Of a DNA stretch of 64,000 nt, positions 1-7,109 are shown piece by piece. Origin of the DNA: Nodosilinea nodulosa PCC 7104 (lineage in GTDB: Bacteria > Cyanobacteriota > Cyanobacteriia > Phormidesmidales > Phormidesmidaceae); NCBI RefSeq assembly GCF_000309385.1, contig NZ_JH976537.1, positions 2,374,966 through 2,438,965 on the forward strand. Reading direction: 5' to 3'. Within the stretch, counting starts at the first letter, position 1, and the number at the start of each line of letters is the position of its first letter. The notes below the pieces were generated by a model that saw only the letters and a program-made list of their open reading frames with translations, was not told where the DNA came from and ran no database searches. A program made the position numbers and the translations under genes.

Positions 1-2
1 AC

Positions 3-935
3 AGCAGCGAGGCCCAGCTCTACCATCGGCGACAGCCCCCGATCGCGGTGGTGCCCTCAGCGACGGCGATCGCCCCGGTGCAGCTGAGCGTTGAGGCCCC
101 CGACCAAATCTTTCCTGGCCGCGTCTACCCCGTTACCTATCGCCTCGCTGGCCCCTGGGATCAGCTCCAGAACGGGCTGCTGCTGCTCACCTGGCAGCCC
201 GATTCCGGCGCAGACCCGGTTTGGCTCGGCGACCATGCCGTGGGGCTAGGCCGCCTCTACGGCGACAATGGATCTGAGACCTACACCGTGGCAGAGCGGC
301 TCAGTCTGGCCCCGCCCGTCGATCTACCGGCGGGTCGCTACACCCTGCGTGCAGAGCTGTTGCAGCCCACCACAGGCCGCAGCACCACGCTGGAGGGGCC
401 GCCTGCGGTGGTGCAGGTGCAGCCCGGCATCGATATCCCCGCCACGATTCCCCTGGCGGTGGCCCCGCCGCTCGATCTCGTCACCTACCTGCGCCAGCTG
501 GCCCAGGGCCTGGCGGTGGGCCAGCTAGATCCCATCTTTGCGGAGGTGGGCCGCATCAACCAGTACGATCCCCGCCAGAAATATCTGGTTCACGCCGAGC
601 AAACCCTGGGCCATCGGCTTCAGCAGTCGCCCGATCGCCTCGACTGGCTCTACGGCATGCTGCTGGCCCAGGTGCTCCAGCAACATGCCGAAGATGCGAT
701 CGCCACCCTCCACCAGATCACCACCGTAGCCCCCGACAACCCCTACCACTGGGCCTACCTGGGTTTTGTGAATCTCTATGCCTGGCAGCCCAGGAGCGCC
801 CAGGTCGCCCTCGATCGCGCCGCCGAACTCAACCCAGACCTGCCCAATTTAAAGCTGCTTCAGGCCGTCGCCGCCGCCATGCAGCTGCGCATTCCCAGAG
901 CCATTGCCCTGCTCAAGGCCGAGGGCGTACTCTAG
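3..935 (+). CDS. TPR-containing protein, C-terminal part (cut by window edge)
   Basis: The reading frame is open from the first bases of the window, so the start lies outside it. The visible part has an extended, probably beta-rich segment (about residues 20-140, with PVTYRLAGPWDQLQNG) and then helical repeats (about 195-305) that look like two or three TPR units, including the pattern PDNPYHWAYLGFVNLYA and the unit ending AAELNPDLPNLKLLQA. This resembles the C-terminal tail of large cyanobacterial membrane glycosyltransferases of the PMT type, which often end in TPRs, but the membrane part is not in view and this remains a guess. It converges on the TetR gene with only 13 bp between the stop codons. 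Confidence 0.6.
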   Translation, partial: SSEAQLYHRRQPPIAVVPSATAIAPVQLSVEAPDQIFPGRVYPVTYRLAGPWDQLQNGLLLLTWQPDSGADPVWLGDHAVGLGRLYGDNGSETYTVAERLSLAPPVDLPAGRYTLRAELLQPTTGRSTTLEGPPAVVQVQPGIDIPATIPLAVAPPLDLVTYLRQLAQGLAVGQLDPIFAEVGRINQYDPRQKYLVHAEQTLGHRLQQSPDRLDWLYGMLLAQVLQQHAEDAIATLHQITTVAPDNPYHWAYLGFVNLYAWQPRSAQVALDRAAELNPDLPNLKLLQAVAAAMQLRIPRAIALLKAEGVL

Positions 936-948
936 CCATTGGCGCAGA

Positions 949-2259
949 CTATCGATCGGCGGGTGAGACAGCATCGGTCGTCTCATCCAGCCCGCTGTAG
1001 CCTGGCCCAGCCTGGCGATCGAGCCGCAGCGCCTGGGCCAGGGCCGATCGCGCCTGGGCCTTTTGCACCAGCGGGTCGAGCTGCTCCACCGACAGCCCGC
1101 TCAGCAGGCTGAGTTCGTGACGGTTTAACCCCTTCAGCAGCATCTCGACGCACCAGGTGGCGCGGGTTTGCTCCAGGCTCAGGGGCACGCCCGTAGGCGA
1201 AACAATGTCGGCTGTGACCTCAGCCCACAGCTGCCGCACCCGCAGGGGCGTGATCGGCTGATCGTCCGGCCCCAAGAACATAGCAGGCGAATCATCGCTG
1301 CGGCCCTTCAGCCAGCGGGTCAGCGGATTCTTGGTATAGGTGCCGTAGCGCCGACCCATAATCCACTGATTTAACGGCACCTGGCGGTGGTTGGGGCCGA
1401 CCAGCAAAATATGCTGGTCGCTGTCGTAGAGCGCGCTGGCGCGGGTCAGCAGCGGCACCTCCGCCGCCGCCACTCCGGCCCCCCAGAGCACGTAGACCAG
1501 CGCAAAGGTCTGATTGCCAGCCTTGCGGGCCGCCTGCATGACCTGGTGCACAATGGGCGCAGGCAAATCGATCCAGGTTTCGGTATTGAGAGGGTCCCCA
1601 GTCGGGCCAGGCTGAGCCGATGCCCGGTCTTCAGCGGCGGGCTGGGGCCGCAGACTCAGCAGCCAGATCACCACGCTGTCCACAAAGTCGGCTCGACTGG
1701 GCCAAAGGCCGTGGTTTTCCAGATCGCCCTCGGCCATTCCGCTGGTGGCTCCCTCGATCGCCCCATAGCCCAGCAGCAGGGCCATCACCAGCCCAGCGAT
1801 CGCCTCCGGAGGCAGCCCAGGGGCATGGCCCGGCCCCAAAACCGCCTCCAAATACTCCGCCATCCCATCGCGAATCGCTTTCAGCCCGCGTCCCATGGCC
1901 TGGCTGTTGGCGGCAGAGAACTGCCCCGATTCCCCAATCACCGATCGCACCAGTTCCGAAAGCTGATCCAACGTCTCCAGGCAGTGGGCCAGAAAATCTC
2001 CCAAGGCCTGATCAACGGGGGCTTGCCCGTCGGGGTTCAGGACCAGGCGAGAAGCCGAACCATCCAGCAGATCCGCCTCAGTCATCACGGCAGCAAGCAA
2101 GCCATGCTTGCTGCCAAACTGCCGAAACAGCGTCACCTCATTGACTCCGGCCAGATCGGCCACCTGGCGGGTGGTTGTAGCCCCCACGCCCTGCCTCGAA
2201 AAAAGCTGAAATGCCGCGTCCACAAGCCGCTGCCGAGCCGATTTACGCCGATCTGCCAT
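949..2259 (-). CDS. TetR/AcrR-family regulator with C-terminal recombinase-like domain
   Basis: A 436-residue protein, about twice the usual TetR length. Residues about 8-55 are a TetR helix-turn-helix (TTTRQVADLAGVNEVTLFRQF). A TetR-like ligand/dimer domain with hydrophobic helices follows, to about residue 210. The extra part (about 229-425) resembles the catalytic fold of tyrosine recombinases: LVYVLWGAGVAAAEV aligns with the usual tGlRisE box, and LEQTRATWCVEMLL aligns with the LRHTfAT box, but the catalytic Arg, His/Arg and Tyr are absent. I chose the ATG at 2259 because MADRRKSARQRL is the normal TetR beginning; a longer frame adds eleven odd Cys/Phe-rich residues. It is divergent from a fatty acid desaturase, and two repeated operator-like sites lie between, so it probably represses itself and the desaturase. 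The recombinase resemblance is by eye. Confidence 0.85.
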   Translation of the reverse strand: MADRRKSARQRLVDAAFQLFSRQGVGATTTRQVADLAGVNEVTLFRQFGSKHGLLAAVMTEADLLDGSASRLVLNPDGQAPVDQALGDFLAHCLETLDQLSELVRSVIGESGQFSAANSQAMGRGLKAIRDGMAEYLEAVLGPGHAPGLPPEAIAGLVMALLLGYGAIEGATSGMAEGDLENHGLWPSRADFVDSVVIWLLSLRPQPAAEDRASAQPGPTGDPLNTETWIDLPAPIVHQVMQAARKAGNQTFALVYVLWGAGVAAAEVPLLTRASALYDSDQHILLVGPNHRQVPLNQWIMGRRYGTYTKNPLTRWLKGRSDDSPAMFLGPDDQPITPLRVRQLWAEVTADIVSPTGVPLSLEQTRATWCVEMLLKGLNRHELSLLSGLSVEQLDPLVQKAQARSALAQALRLDRQAGPGYSGLDETTDAVSPADR

Positions 2260-2271
2260 AGCAAAAAGAAA

Positions 2272-2331
2272 GCAACACTTGCATTTTACCAAAGAAGTTT
2301 GCTAAGGTGATTTTGCAAGCAGCACTTGCAA
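2272..2331. promoter_or_regulatory. Twin operator-like repeats in the TetR/desC divergent promoter
   Basis: The 12-mer GCA(A/G)CACTTGCA occurs twice, at 2272-2283 and 2319-2330, 47 bp apart. The second copy sits in a perfect inverted repeat TTGCAAG-N5-CTTGCAA (2313-2331), the size and symmetry of a TetR operator. The first lies just upstream of the TetR start, which fits autorepression. Binding is inferred. Confidence 0.55.
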
Positions 2332-2446
2332 TGGGCTCCAGACCAATCCCCTAGGGGGCCATGAGGAGTCAGGCCAGAGCCTCCGCCCAGACCGGGCGAG
2401 CGGCTTAGCCCACCGTTTCCACCTGACGAAGAATGAGGACTTTGCT

Positions 2447-3304
2447 ATGACAACATCGATAAAACCGCCCCTGCAAAAACCGGGCATTGCCGATTTAGAC
2501 TGGACGCTGGTAGGCTTTTTGGCCGCCATCCACGGCGTTGCCCTGCTGGCCCCCTGGTTCTTTTCCTGGTCGGCGCTGGGCGTCATGGTGGCGCTGCACT
2601 GGCTGTTTGGCAGCATTGGCATCTGTCTGGGCTATCACCGGCTGCTGACCCACCGCAGCTTGCAGGTACCGCGCTGGCTAGAGTACGTGCTGGCCACCAT
2701 CGGCGCGATGGCGCTCCAGGGCGGGCCAATCTTTTGGGTGGCGGGGCACCGTCAGCACCACCTCTACACCGAAGATGCCGAAAAAGACCCCTACGCCGCC
2801 AGCCGTGGCTTCTGGTGGAGCCACATGCTGTGGATGGTGTACCGCAACCCGGCCATCTTTAATGGCCAAATCTACCGCCGCTACGCGCCGGACATTGCCC
2901 GCGACCCCTACTATCGCTGGCTCGATCGCTACTTTCTGCTGCTGCAAGTGCCGGTTGCGATCGCCCTCTTTGCCCTCGGCGGCTGGCCCTTCGTGATCTA
3001 CGGCGGCTTTCTCAGAATTGCGTTGCTGTGGCACTCTACCTGGCTGATCAACTCCGCCACCCACATGTGGGGCAAGCGCCGCTTTCATATCGAAGATGGC
3101 TCCCGCAACCTGTGGTGGACCGCCCTGCTTACCTACGGCGAAGGCTGGCACAACAATCACCATGCCTTCCCCAACGTCGCCCCTGCCGGCTGGCGCTGGT
3201 GGGAAGTGGATGTCACCTGGTACGCCATTTGGACGCTCGAAAAATTGGGTCTGGCCCACCGTGTGGTGCGGCCCCCGGTAGAGGCGATGGCTCAGGTGCG
3301 CTAG
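2447..3304 (+). CDS. desC: Acyl-lipid delta-9 fatty acid desaturase
   Basis: A 285-residue membrane di-iron desaturase. It introduces the first (delta-9) double bond into acyl chains of membrane glycerolipids, with electrons from ferredoxin. All three histidine boxes are present: H64-H69 (HRLLTH), H101/H104/H105 (HRQHH) and H235/H238/H239 (HNNHH). Hydrophobic pairs of membrane helices at about 20-60 and 160-200 fit the family, and length is normal for cyanobacterial DesC. The start ATG follows the stretch AGAATGAGGACTTTGCT. It is divergent from a TetR gene 187 bp away with shared operator-like repeats, which suggests ligand- or lipid-responsive control. A ferredoxin-dependent desaturase of another position cannot be excluded. 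Confidence 0.88.
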   Translation: MTTSIKPPLQKPGIADLDWTLVGFLAAIHGVALLAPWFFSWSALGVMVALHWLFGSIGICLGYHRLLTHRSLQVPRWLEYVLATIGAMALQGGPIFWVAGHRQHHLYTEDAEKDPYAASRGFWWSHMLWMVYRNPAIFNGQIYRRYAPDIARDPYYRWLDRYFLLLQVPVAIALFALGGWPFVIYGGFLRIALLWHSTWLINSATHMWGKRRFHIEDGSRNLWWTALLTYGEGWHNNHHAFPNVAPAGWRWWEVDVTWYAIWTLEKLGLAHRVVRPPVEAMAQVR

Positions 3305-3693
3305 CATCGGTTTTGGCAAAAAAGCCTGGAACCCTTTAATAGAGTAGATTTAGCCCTAATTTTCACCCAGCCAAGTGGGGGGAGATTTGGGGCTAAACTA
3401 GTTTCATCCGAAATTCGATTTGGTCAACCCTGATTCATAACCAGAAACCCTGTAGGGGCATAGCACGTTACTACAAATCGGGGGTATAGCTAGAGCCAGA
3501 AGGTTAGGACAATTCACAGTTAGCTCTCATGCGATAGCTATACGCCGATGCGCTGCCCCAGCCTTCGCATTGACGTTCACTACTGTCCTAAGCGCATTGG
3601 CCACAGCTAGATTTACTCGGAATTTGAGATCACCAATTGCTTCCCACAGTTTTTTGTAGGGCATCAGAAAGCCTCAGTCAAGCTGGCCAGGCC
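3305..3693. other. Intergenic stretch with one possible 45-codon minus-strand ORF
   Basis: No long gene lies here. On the minus strand an ATG at 3664 opens a 45-residue frame ending at 3527 (begins MPYKKLWEAIGDLKFRV, ends AHRRIAIA). It has no clear ribosome site and I do not recognise it; it may be a relic. The rest, including 3440-3500, shows no recognisable feature. Confidence 0.3.
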
Positions 3694-3730
3694 GTATTGA
3701 CAATGTAAATACATCTTACCTACATTACAG
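3694..3730 (+). promoter_or_regulatory. Promoter and operator of brnTA copy 1
   Basis: A near-perfect 19-bp palindrome GTATTGACA-N-TGTAAATAC (3694-3712) covers a consensus -35 box TTGACA (3697-3702). TACATT at 3721-3726 is a fair -10 box with an 18-bp spacer. The same arrangement is conserved upstream of the second copy at 40774, so it is probably the autoregulatory site of the antitoxin. Confidence 0.65.
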
Positions 3731-3733
3731 AGT

Positions 3734-4030
3734 ATGGATGCGTATTTCATGCTCAATGGCATCACCTTCGTTTGGGATGACGAGAAGGCCAGGATAAACC
3801 CCATTAATCACGATGGGGTAACCTTTCAACAAGCTACAGAAGCCTTCTTTGACCCATTCCTCGTCGTCGTTGACGCCAGCCGCAGCGAGGAGACACGGGA
3901 TGCCGTAATAGGTTTCGACAGACGGTGGAGTCTTTTATACGTTGTCTACATCGACCGTGAAAACGACACCATTCGGTTAATTTCGGCTCGTAAAGCGACA
4001 CGCAAGGAGCGTAACTACTATGAAGGTTGA
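3734..4030 (+). CDS. brnT: BrnT-family toxin (copy 1)
   Basis: A 98-residue small protein with the BrnT pattern: ITFVWDDEKARINPINHDGVTF at the N-terminus, then an AFFDP turn, DAVIGF, LLYVVYIDREN and the C-terminal SARKATRKERNYYE. BrnT proteins are RelE-like ribonucleases that stop translation under stress until bound by BrnA. The antitoxin gene starts inside its last codons (11-bp overlap), so the pair is translationally coupled. A second copy about 37 kb away (40814) is roughly 82% identical over the same 98 residues. The start could also be the internal Met 6. Confidence 0.85.
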   Translation: MDAYFMLNGITFVWDDEKARINPINHDGVTFQQATEAFFDPFLVVVDASRSEETRDAVIGFDRRWSLLYVVYIDRENDTIRLISARKATRKERNYYEG

Positions 4031-4304
4031 TGCATTAAAGCAGCGGCTCAGCAGAGAGCGGCCTATGACAACGATCACCATTCGGATGCCCGAAGATGTG
4101 ATCGAAGATTTAAAGCGAGTCGCCCCGCTGCTTGGGTTTTCTGGGTATCAGCCTCTAGCCCGAGCCTATATTGGTCAAGGGTTAAGAGCTGATCTGGAGC
4201 GGTTGGATGGAGACACGGTATCTGCCCTTGTTGCCAGTTTGAAACGTCACGGTGTGAGTGATGAAGTTCTTCAGGAAGCGCTGAGTGAAGTTATTCAGCG
4301 CTAG
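4020..4304 (+). CDS. brnA: Ribbon-helix-helix antitoxin paired with BrnT (copy 1)
   Basis: A 94-residue protein. Residues about 16-62 hold a ribbon-helix-helix DNA-binding segment (MTTITIRMPEDVIEDLKRV, followed by the GYQPLARAYI helix). The C-terminus is a charged helix that should wrap the toxin. It should neutralise BrnT and repress the promoter palindrome at 3694. An AAGGAG ribosome site lies about 10 bases before the ATG, inside brnT. The copy at 41100 differs at 11 of 94 residues, mostly conservatively, so cross-neutralisation looks possible. Confidence 0.82.
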   Translation: MKVDALKQRLSRERPMTTITIRMPEDVIEDLKRVAPLLGFSGYQPLARAYIGQGLRADLERLDGDTVSALVASLKRHGVSDEVLQEALSEVIQR

Positions 4305-4396
4305 TCTCTTCTGTAAAGCCGCCCAGCCTAATTCGGGTCTGACAAAGCACGTGTTACTCTCTATGGCTCAACTGCTTACGCCGATCAAGTGCACCG

Positions 4397-4720
4397 TTAG
4401 GGCGATGGGTCAAGCGGGTGAAAGCGGGGGTGGAGACGATCGCGCACCAGTTCCCCTCCCTTCAAATGTTGCTCCACGATCCTCGGCACATCCTCAGCGG
4501 TAATGCGGCAGTACCAGGTATTGCCGGGCATCACCTTCACCGTAGGCCCCGCGCTGCACTGGCCCATGCAGTCGCTCTCAGCGACGAGAATCGTCGGGCT
4601 TTGGTGCGCTTGAAACGCCGCCAGCACCGCCGCCGAACCGCCGCGATCGCACGATCGATGCCGGCACACCTGCACCAGCCAGCGCTTGGGGAGAGCGGGT
4701 AAAGAAGAAGCCGTCGTCAT
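4397..4720 (-). CDS. Thioredoxin-like [2Fe-2S] ferredoxin domain protein
   Basis: A 107-residue protein with four cysteines spaced as in thioredoxin-like [2Fe-2S] ferredoxins: VCRHRSCDRGG near residues 18-28, then SDCMGQCSAGPTV at about 49-61. The fold is that of the NuoE/HoxE C-terminal half. Such small cyanobacterial proteins are thought to carry or sense electrons. The C-terminal 20 residues (after GGELVRDRL) look like a disordered tail. No redox partner is adjacent; the next gene downstream in this direction is the convergent BrnTA pair. Confidence 0.8.
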   Translation of the reverse strand: MTTASSLPALPKRWLVQVCRHRSCDRGGSAAVLAAFQAHQSPTILVAESDCMGQCSAGPTVKVMPGNTWYCRITAEDVPRIVEQHLKGGELVRDRLHPRFHPLDPSP

Positions 4721-4779
4721 TTAGCCTCGCGTGCAACCTGATCCCAGCCTGCCACAGAATCCAGCGAACGGCGGCTCGA

Positions 4780-5196
4780 CTACGGCCCGCAGGTGGTCAG
4801 CAGTTCGTTCACCCACAGGGCATCGATCGCCCCTTGCAGCCGCTGCTGCTGCTGCTGGATGTACTGATCGCAGGGGCAGGGCTGCAAGCGCGCCACCAGA
4901 CCATCGGCTTCGTCAATCAATAAATTTAGCAGCGGTTCTGCTTCGGCCCGCCGCAAAATTTCGCCCATGCGATCGGCGCTGGCCTGGTCAAGGCTAGGGC
5001 ACAGGGCAAGCTGGCAATATTCATACACCGTCGAGCGGTAGGCCAGGGCGCTACCCAGCCATTCATCAGCATTTGGCATAAAAACTTCCTCCAGCCCTTG
5101 GCTCAGGGAGGGCCGATTTAGCACAACACAGCACCAGATTGCCGCAGCGGCAACCCACAGTCTACCCCCGTTGACCCATGACGACATTGCAGTCAA
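4780..5196 (-). CDS. Hypothetical secreted small protein
   Basis: A 138-residue protein with a hydrophobic N-terminal segment (about residues 9-33, VAAAAIWCCVVLNRPSLSQG) that looks like a signal peptide with cleavage near SLSQG. The mature part is helical with an even spread of Cys (YCQLALCPS, PCPCDQY, LTTCG), so disulphides in the periplasm are plausible. A glutamine run (QQQQQ) lies near residue 115. I do not recognise a family. A start at Met 4 is equally possible. Confidence 0.6.
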   Translation of the reverse strand: MTAMSSWVNGGRLWVAAAAIWCCVVLNRPSLSQGLEEVFMPNADEWLGSALAYRSTVYEYCQLALCPSLDQASADRMGEILRRAEAEPLLNLLIDEADGLVARLQPCPCDQYIQQQQQRLQGAIDALWVNELLTTCGP

Positions 5197-5316
5197 AGCA
5201 GGTTCCTTGCTGGTTAAGTGTACCCAGCCCCACCGCCGTGACGGGGGTTTTGGTGAAGTTTACGCCCCTGGAGAGATCTCTTTTTGAAGAGATTTTGAAG
5301 GAATGGCGACCCTGGC

Positions 5317-5385
5317 GCTAGGGGCTGGCATCAAATTAGTGGCTGATGGCCCATGAATCAAGGGTTACAGCCCCTAGCTTTTTTT
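5317..5385 (+). terminator. Plus-strand intrinsic terminator without an annotated upstream gene
   Basis: An 11-bp perfect stem GCTAGGGGCTG (5317-5327) / CAGCCCCTAGC (5368-5378), loop 40 nt, followed by seven T residues. Both flanking genes run on the minus strand, so this would end an unknown plus-strand transcript. Confidence 0.5.
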
Positions 5386-5443
5386 GAGTCGGGCGTAGCA
5401 GTGCTGATGGAGTCAGGATGTTTAGCCAGACTTGATGACACGC

Positions 5444-6139
5444 CTAAGCCGCTACCAAGGCCTGCACCAGGCCCTGGAACAGGGGCAGCCCATCGACCCC
5501 GCCCAGCACGGCGTCAGAGGCGCGCTCGGGGTGGGGCATCAGGCCCAGCACGTTGCCCTGCCGGTTGCAAATGCCCGCAATGTTGCCCAGCGAACCGTTG
5601 GGGTTATGGGCCGCATCTACTGCCCCCTCGGGGCCGCTGTAGCGAAACACAATTTGGTCGTTAGCTTCCAGTTCTGCCAGGGTGGCCTCGTCAGCGTAGT
5701 AGCAGCCCTCGCCGTGGGCAATGGGTAGGGTGATTACCTGACCGGGGGTGTAGCCGTTCGTCCACAGCAGGTTGGTGCGCTCGACCCTGAGCGGGAGGCG
5801 ATCGCAGATAAAGCGCATATCCCGATTGCGCATCAGCGCCCCGGGCAGCAGCCCCACCTCGGTCAAAATTTGAAAGCCGTTGCAGATGCCCAGCACCGGC
5901 TTGCCCGCCTGGGCGTGCTCGACGGTGGCCTGCATGGCTGGCGAAAAGCGGGCGATCGCGCCGCAGCGCAAATAGTCGCCGTAGCTAAAGCCCCCCGGCA
6001 CCACCACTACATCGATATCGCCCAGGTCGCCCTCTTCGTGCCAGACCATGCGGGTGGGTTGGCCCAGAATGTCGCGGGTGACGTAGGCGACATCGCGATC
6101 GCAGTTGGCTCCAGGGAAGACAATAATGCCGAATTTCAT
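5444..6139 (-). CDS. purQ: Phosphoribosylformylglycinamidine synthase glutaminase subunit PurQ
   Basis: A 231-residue class I glutamine amidotransferase that supplies ammonia to PurL in the fourth step of de novo purine synthesis. It begins with the typical [17 protein letters not shown], has the nucleophile cysteine in [14 protein letters not shown] (about residue 88) and the His/Glu pair in LMPHPERAS near the C-terminus. Length is normal. It follows purS on the same strand across an unusual repeat-filled 203-bp spacer. No purine-rich ribosome site precedes the ATG; the bases upstream are pyrimidine-rich. Confidence 0.96.
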   Translation of the reverse strand: MKFGIIVFPGANCDRDVAYVTRDILGQPTRMVWHEEGDLGDIDVVVVPGGFSYGDYLRCGAIARFSPAMQATVEHAQAGKPVLGICNGFQILTEVGLLPGALMRNRDMRFICDRLPLRVERTNLLWTNGYTPGQVITLPIAHGEGCYYADEATLAELEANDQIVFRYSGPEGAVDAAHNPNGSLGNIAGICNRQGNVLGLMPHPERASDAVLGGVDGLPLFQGLVQALVAA

Positions 6140-6342
6140 GGGGGAGGTGGGGAGGTGGGGAAGGTGGGGAGGATGAGGGAGGTGGGGGAGTGGAGGAGGT
6201 GGGGAAGGTGAGGGAGGTGGGGAAGGTGAGGGAGGTGGGGAAAGTGAGGAAGGTGAGGAAGACTATTTAGCCATTTCCTCAACCTCCCCGACCTCCCCTA
6301 TCTCCCCGACCTCCCCTATCTCCTCGACCTCCCCTATCTTCT
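6140..6342. repeat. Purine/pyrimidine inverted repeat spacer between purS and purQ
   Basis: One arm (6140-6261, plus strand) is built of degenerate GGGGAGGTG / GGGGAAGGTG units with six GGAGGT cores. The other arm (6276-6340) is built of CCCCGACCTC / CCTATCTC units with four ACCTCC cores. In the purS-purQ mRNA the order is G-rich arm then C-rich arm, so a long imperfect hairpin could form just before the purQ start codon. Confidence 0.7.
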
Positions 6343-6645
6343 TCAAACAGTCGCTAGGGTTTGCAGTTCAAACCGATAATTCTCGATCACCGGGTTGGCC
6401 AACAGCTGGTCGCACATGCGATCGAGCTGCTGACTGGCGGCCTCCTCAGAGTCGGCCTCTAGGGTGAGTTCGATGTACTTGCCAATGCGCACTGGCCCCA
6501 CGTTGCTGTAGCCCATGTGGGCCAGCCCCGACTGCACGGCGGTACCGGCCGGGTCGAGTACCGAGGGGCGCAGGGTGACGTAGATGCGAGCGCTGTAGTG
6601 GGGCACGGCCAACTCCAAAGGCGGGGAAATCGTCACAATTGACAT
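6343..6645 (-). CDS. purS: Phosphoribosylformylglycinamidine synthase subunit PurS
   Basis: A 100-residue protein; PurS bridges PurQ and PurL in the small-subunit FGAM synthase complex. Typical features are the YSARIYVTLRPSVLDPAGTA block, GYSNVGPVRIGKYIEL and the C-terminal NPVIENYRFEL. I place the start at 6645 (MSIVTISPP) because a longer frame would run into the divergent Fur gene and has no family likeness. It is upstream of purQ in the same direction. The 57 bp to the divergent Fur-family start must hold both promoters. Confidence 0.93.
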   Translation of the reverse strand: MSIVTISPPLELAVPHYSARIYVTLRPSVLDPAGTAVQSGLAHMGYSNVGPVRIGKYIELTLEADSEEAASQQLDRMCDQLLANPVIENYRFELQTLATV

Positions 6646-6702
6646 CCCCCATCCTACCGTATCGCCCAGTTGATAAACTTGAGGCAGTACGAGTGAGACA
6701 GC

Positions 6703-7107
6703 ATGGTACGACGCACCCGCAGTCAAGAGAAAGTTCTAACCGTCCTCAAAGGGTTGAGCAAGCCTATTTCGGCCCAAGCCCTGTACGTAGAAATGCGCCA
6801 AGACGGCAACACTACGGGCCTGGCCACCGTCTACCGGGCGCTCGATGCCCTCAAGCTGGAAGGCGCGGTGCAGATGCGCACGCTGCCCTCGGGCGAGTCG
6901 CTCTACAGCCTGCCCCAGGAAGATCGCCACCACCTCACCTGTTTGCAGTGCGGCAGCACCATCGCCATTGACCAGTGCCCGGTACACGAGCTAGAAAAGC
7001 AGCTGCACAAGGCCCACGAGTTCAAAATTTTTTATCACACCCTGGAGTTTTTTGGCCTCTGCCCCCAGTGCCAGGGCGAGCTGTCGGTCAATCAGGCTCA
7101 GGCCTGA
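6703..7107 (+). CDS. Fur-family metalloregulator, probably Zur/FurB
   Basis: A 134-residue repressor. Residues 1-80 form the winged helix (ATVYRALDALKLEGAV). Next come the hinge and the metal-binding domain with DRHHLTCLQCGS (CxxC plus His cluster) and a second CPQC pair near residue 125, which together bind a structural zinc. The ISAQALY and TVYRALD patterns and overall length fit cyanobacterial FurB, which acts as Zur or as a peroxide-protective DNA-binding protein. The exact metal cannot be read from sequence. The gene is divergent from purS and convergent with glgX. Confidence 0.85.
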   Translation: MVRRTRSQEKVLTVLKGLSKPISAQALYVEMRQDGNTTGLATVYRALDALKLEGAVQMRTLPSGESLYSLPQEDRHHLTCLQCGSTIAIDQCPVHELEKQLHKAHEFKIFYHTLEFFGLCPQCQGELSVNQAQA

Positions 7108-7109
7108 GG

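Noticed and set aside
1387..2310. Long plus-strand reading frame opposite the TetR gene
   Set aside because: It mirrors the codons of the TetR gene, has no motif and is rich in His, Arg and Gln as antisense frames in GC-rich DNA are.
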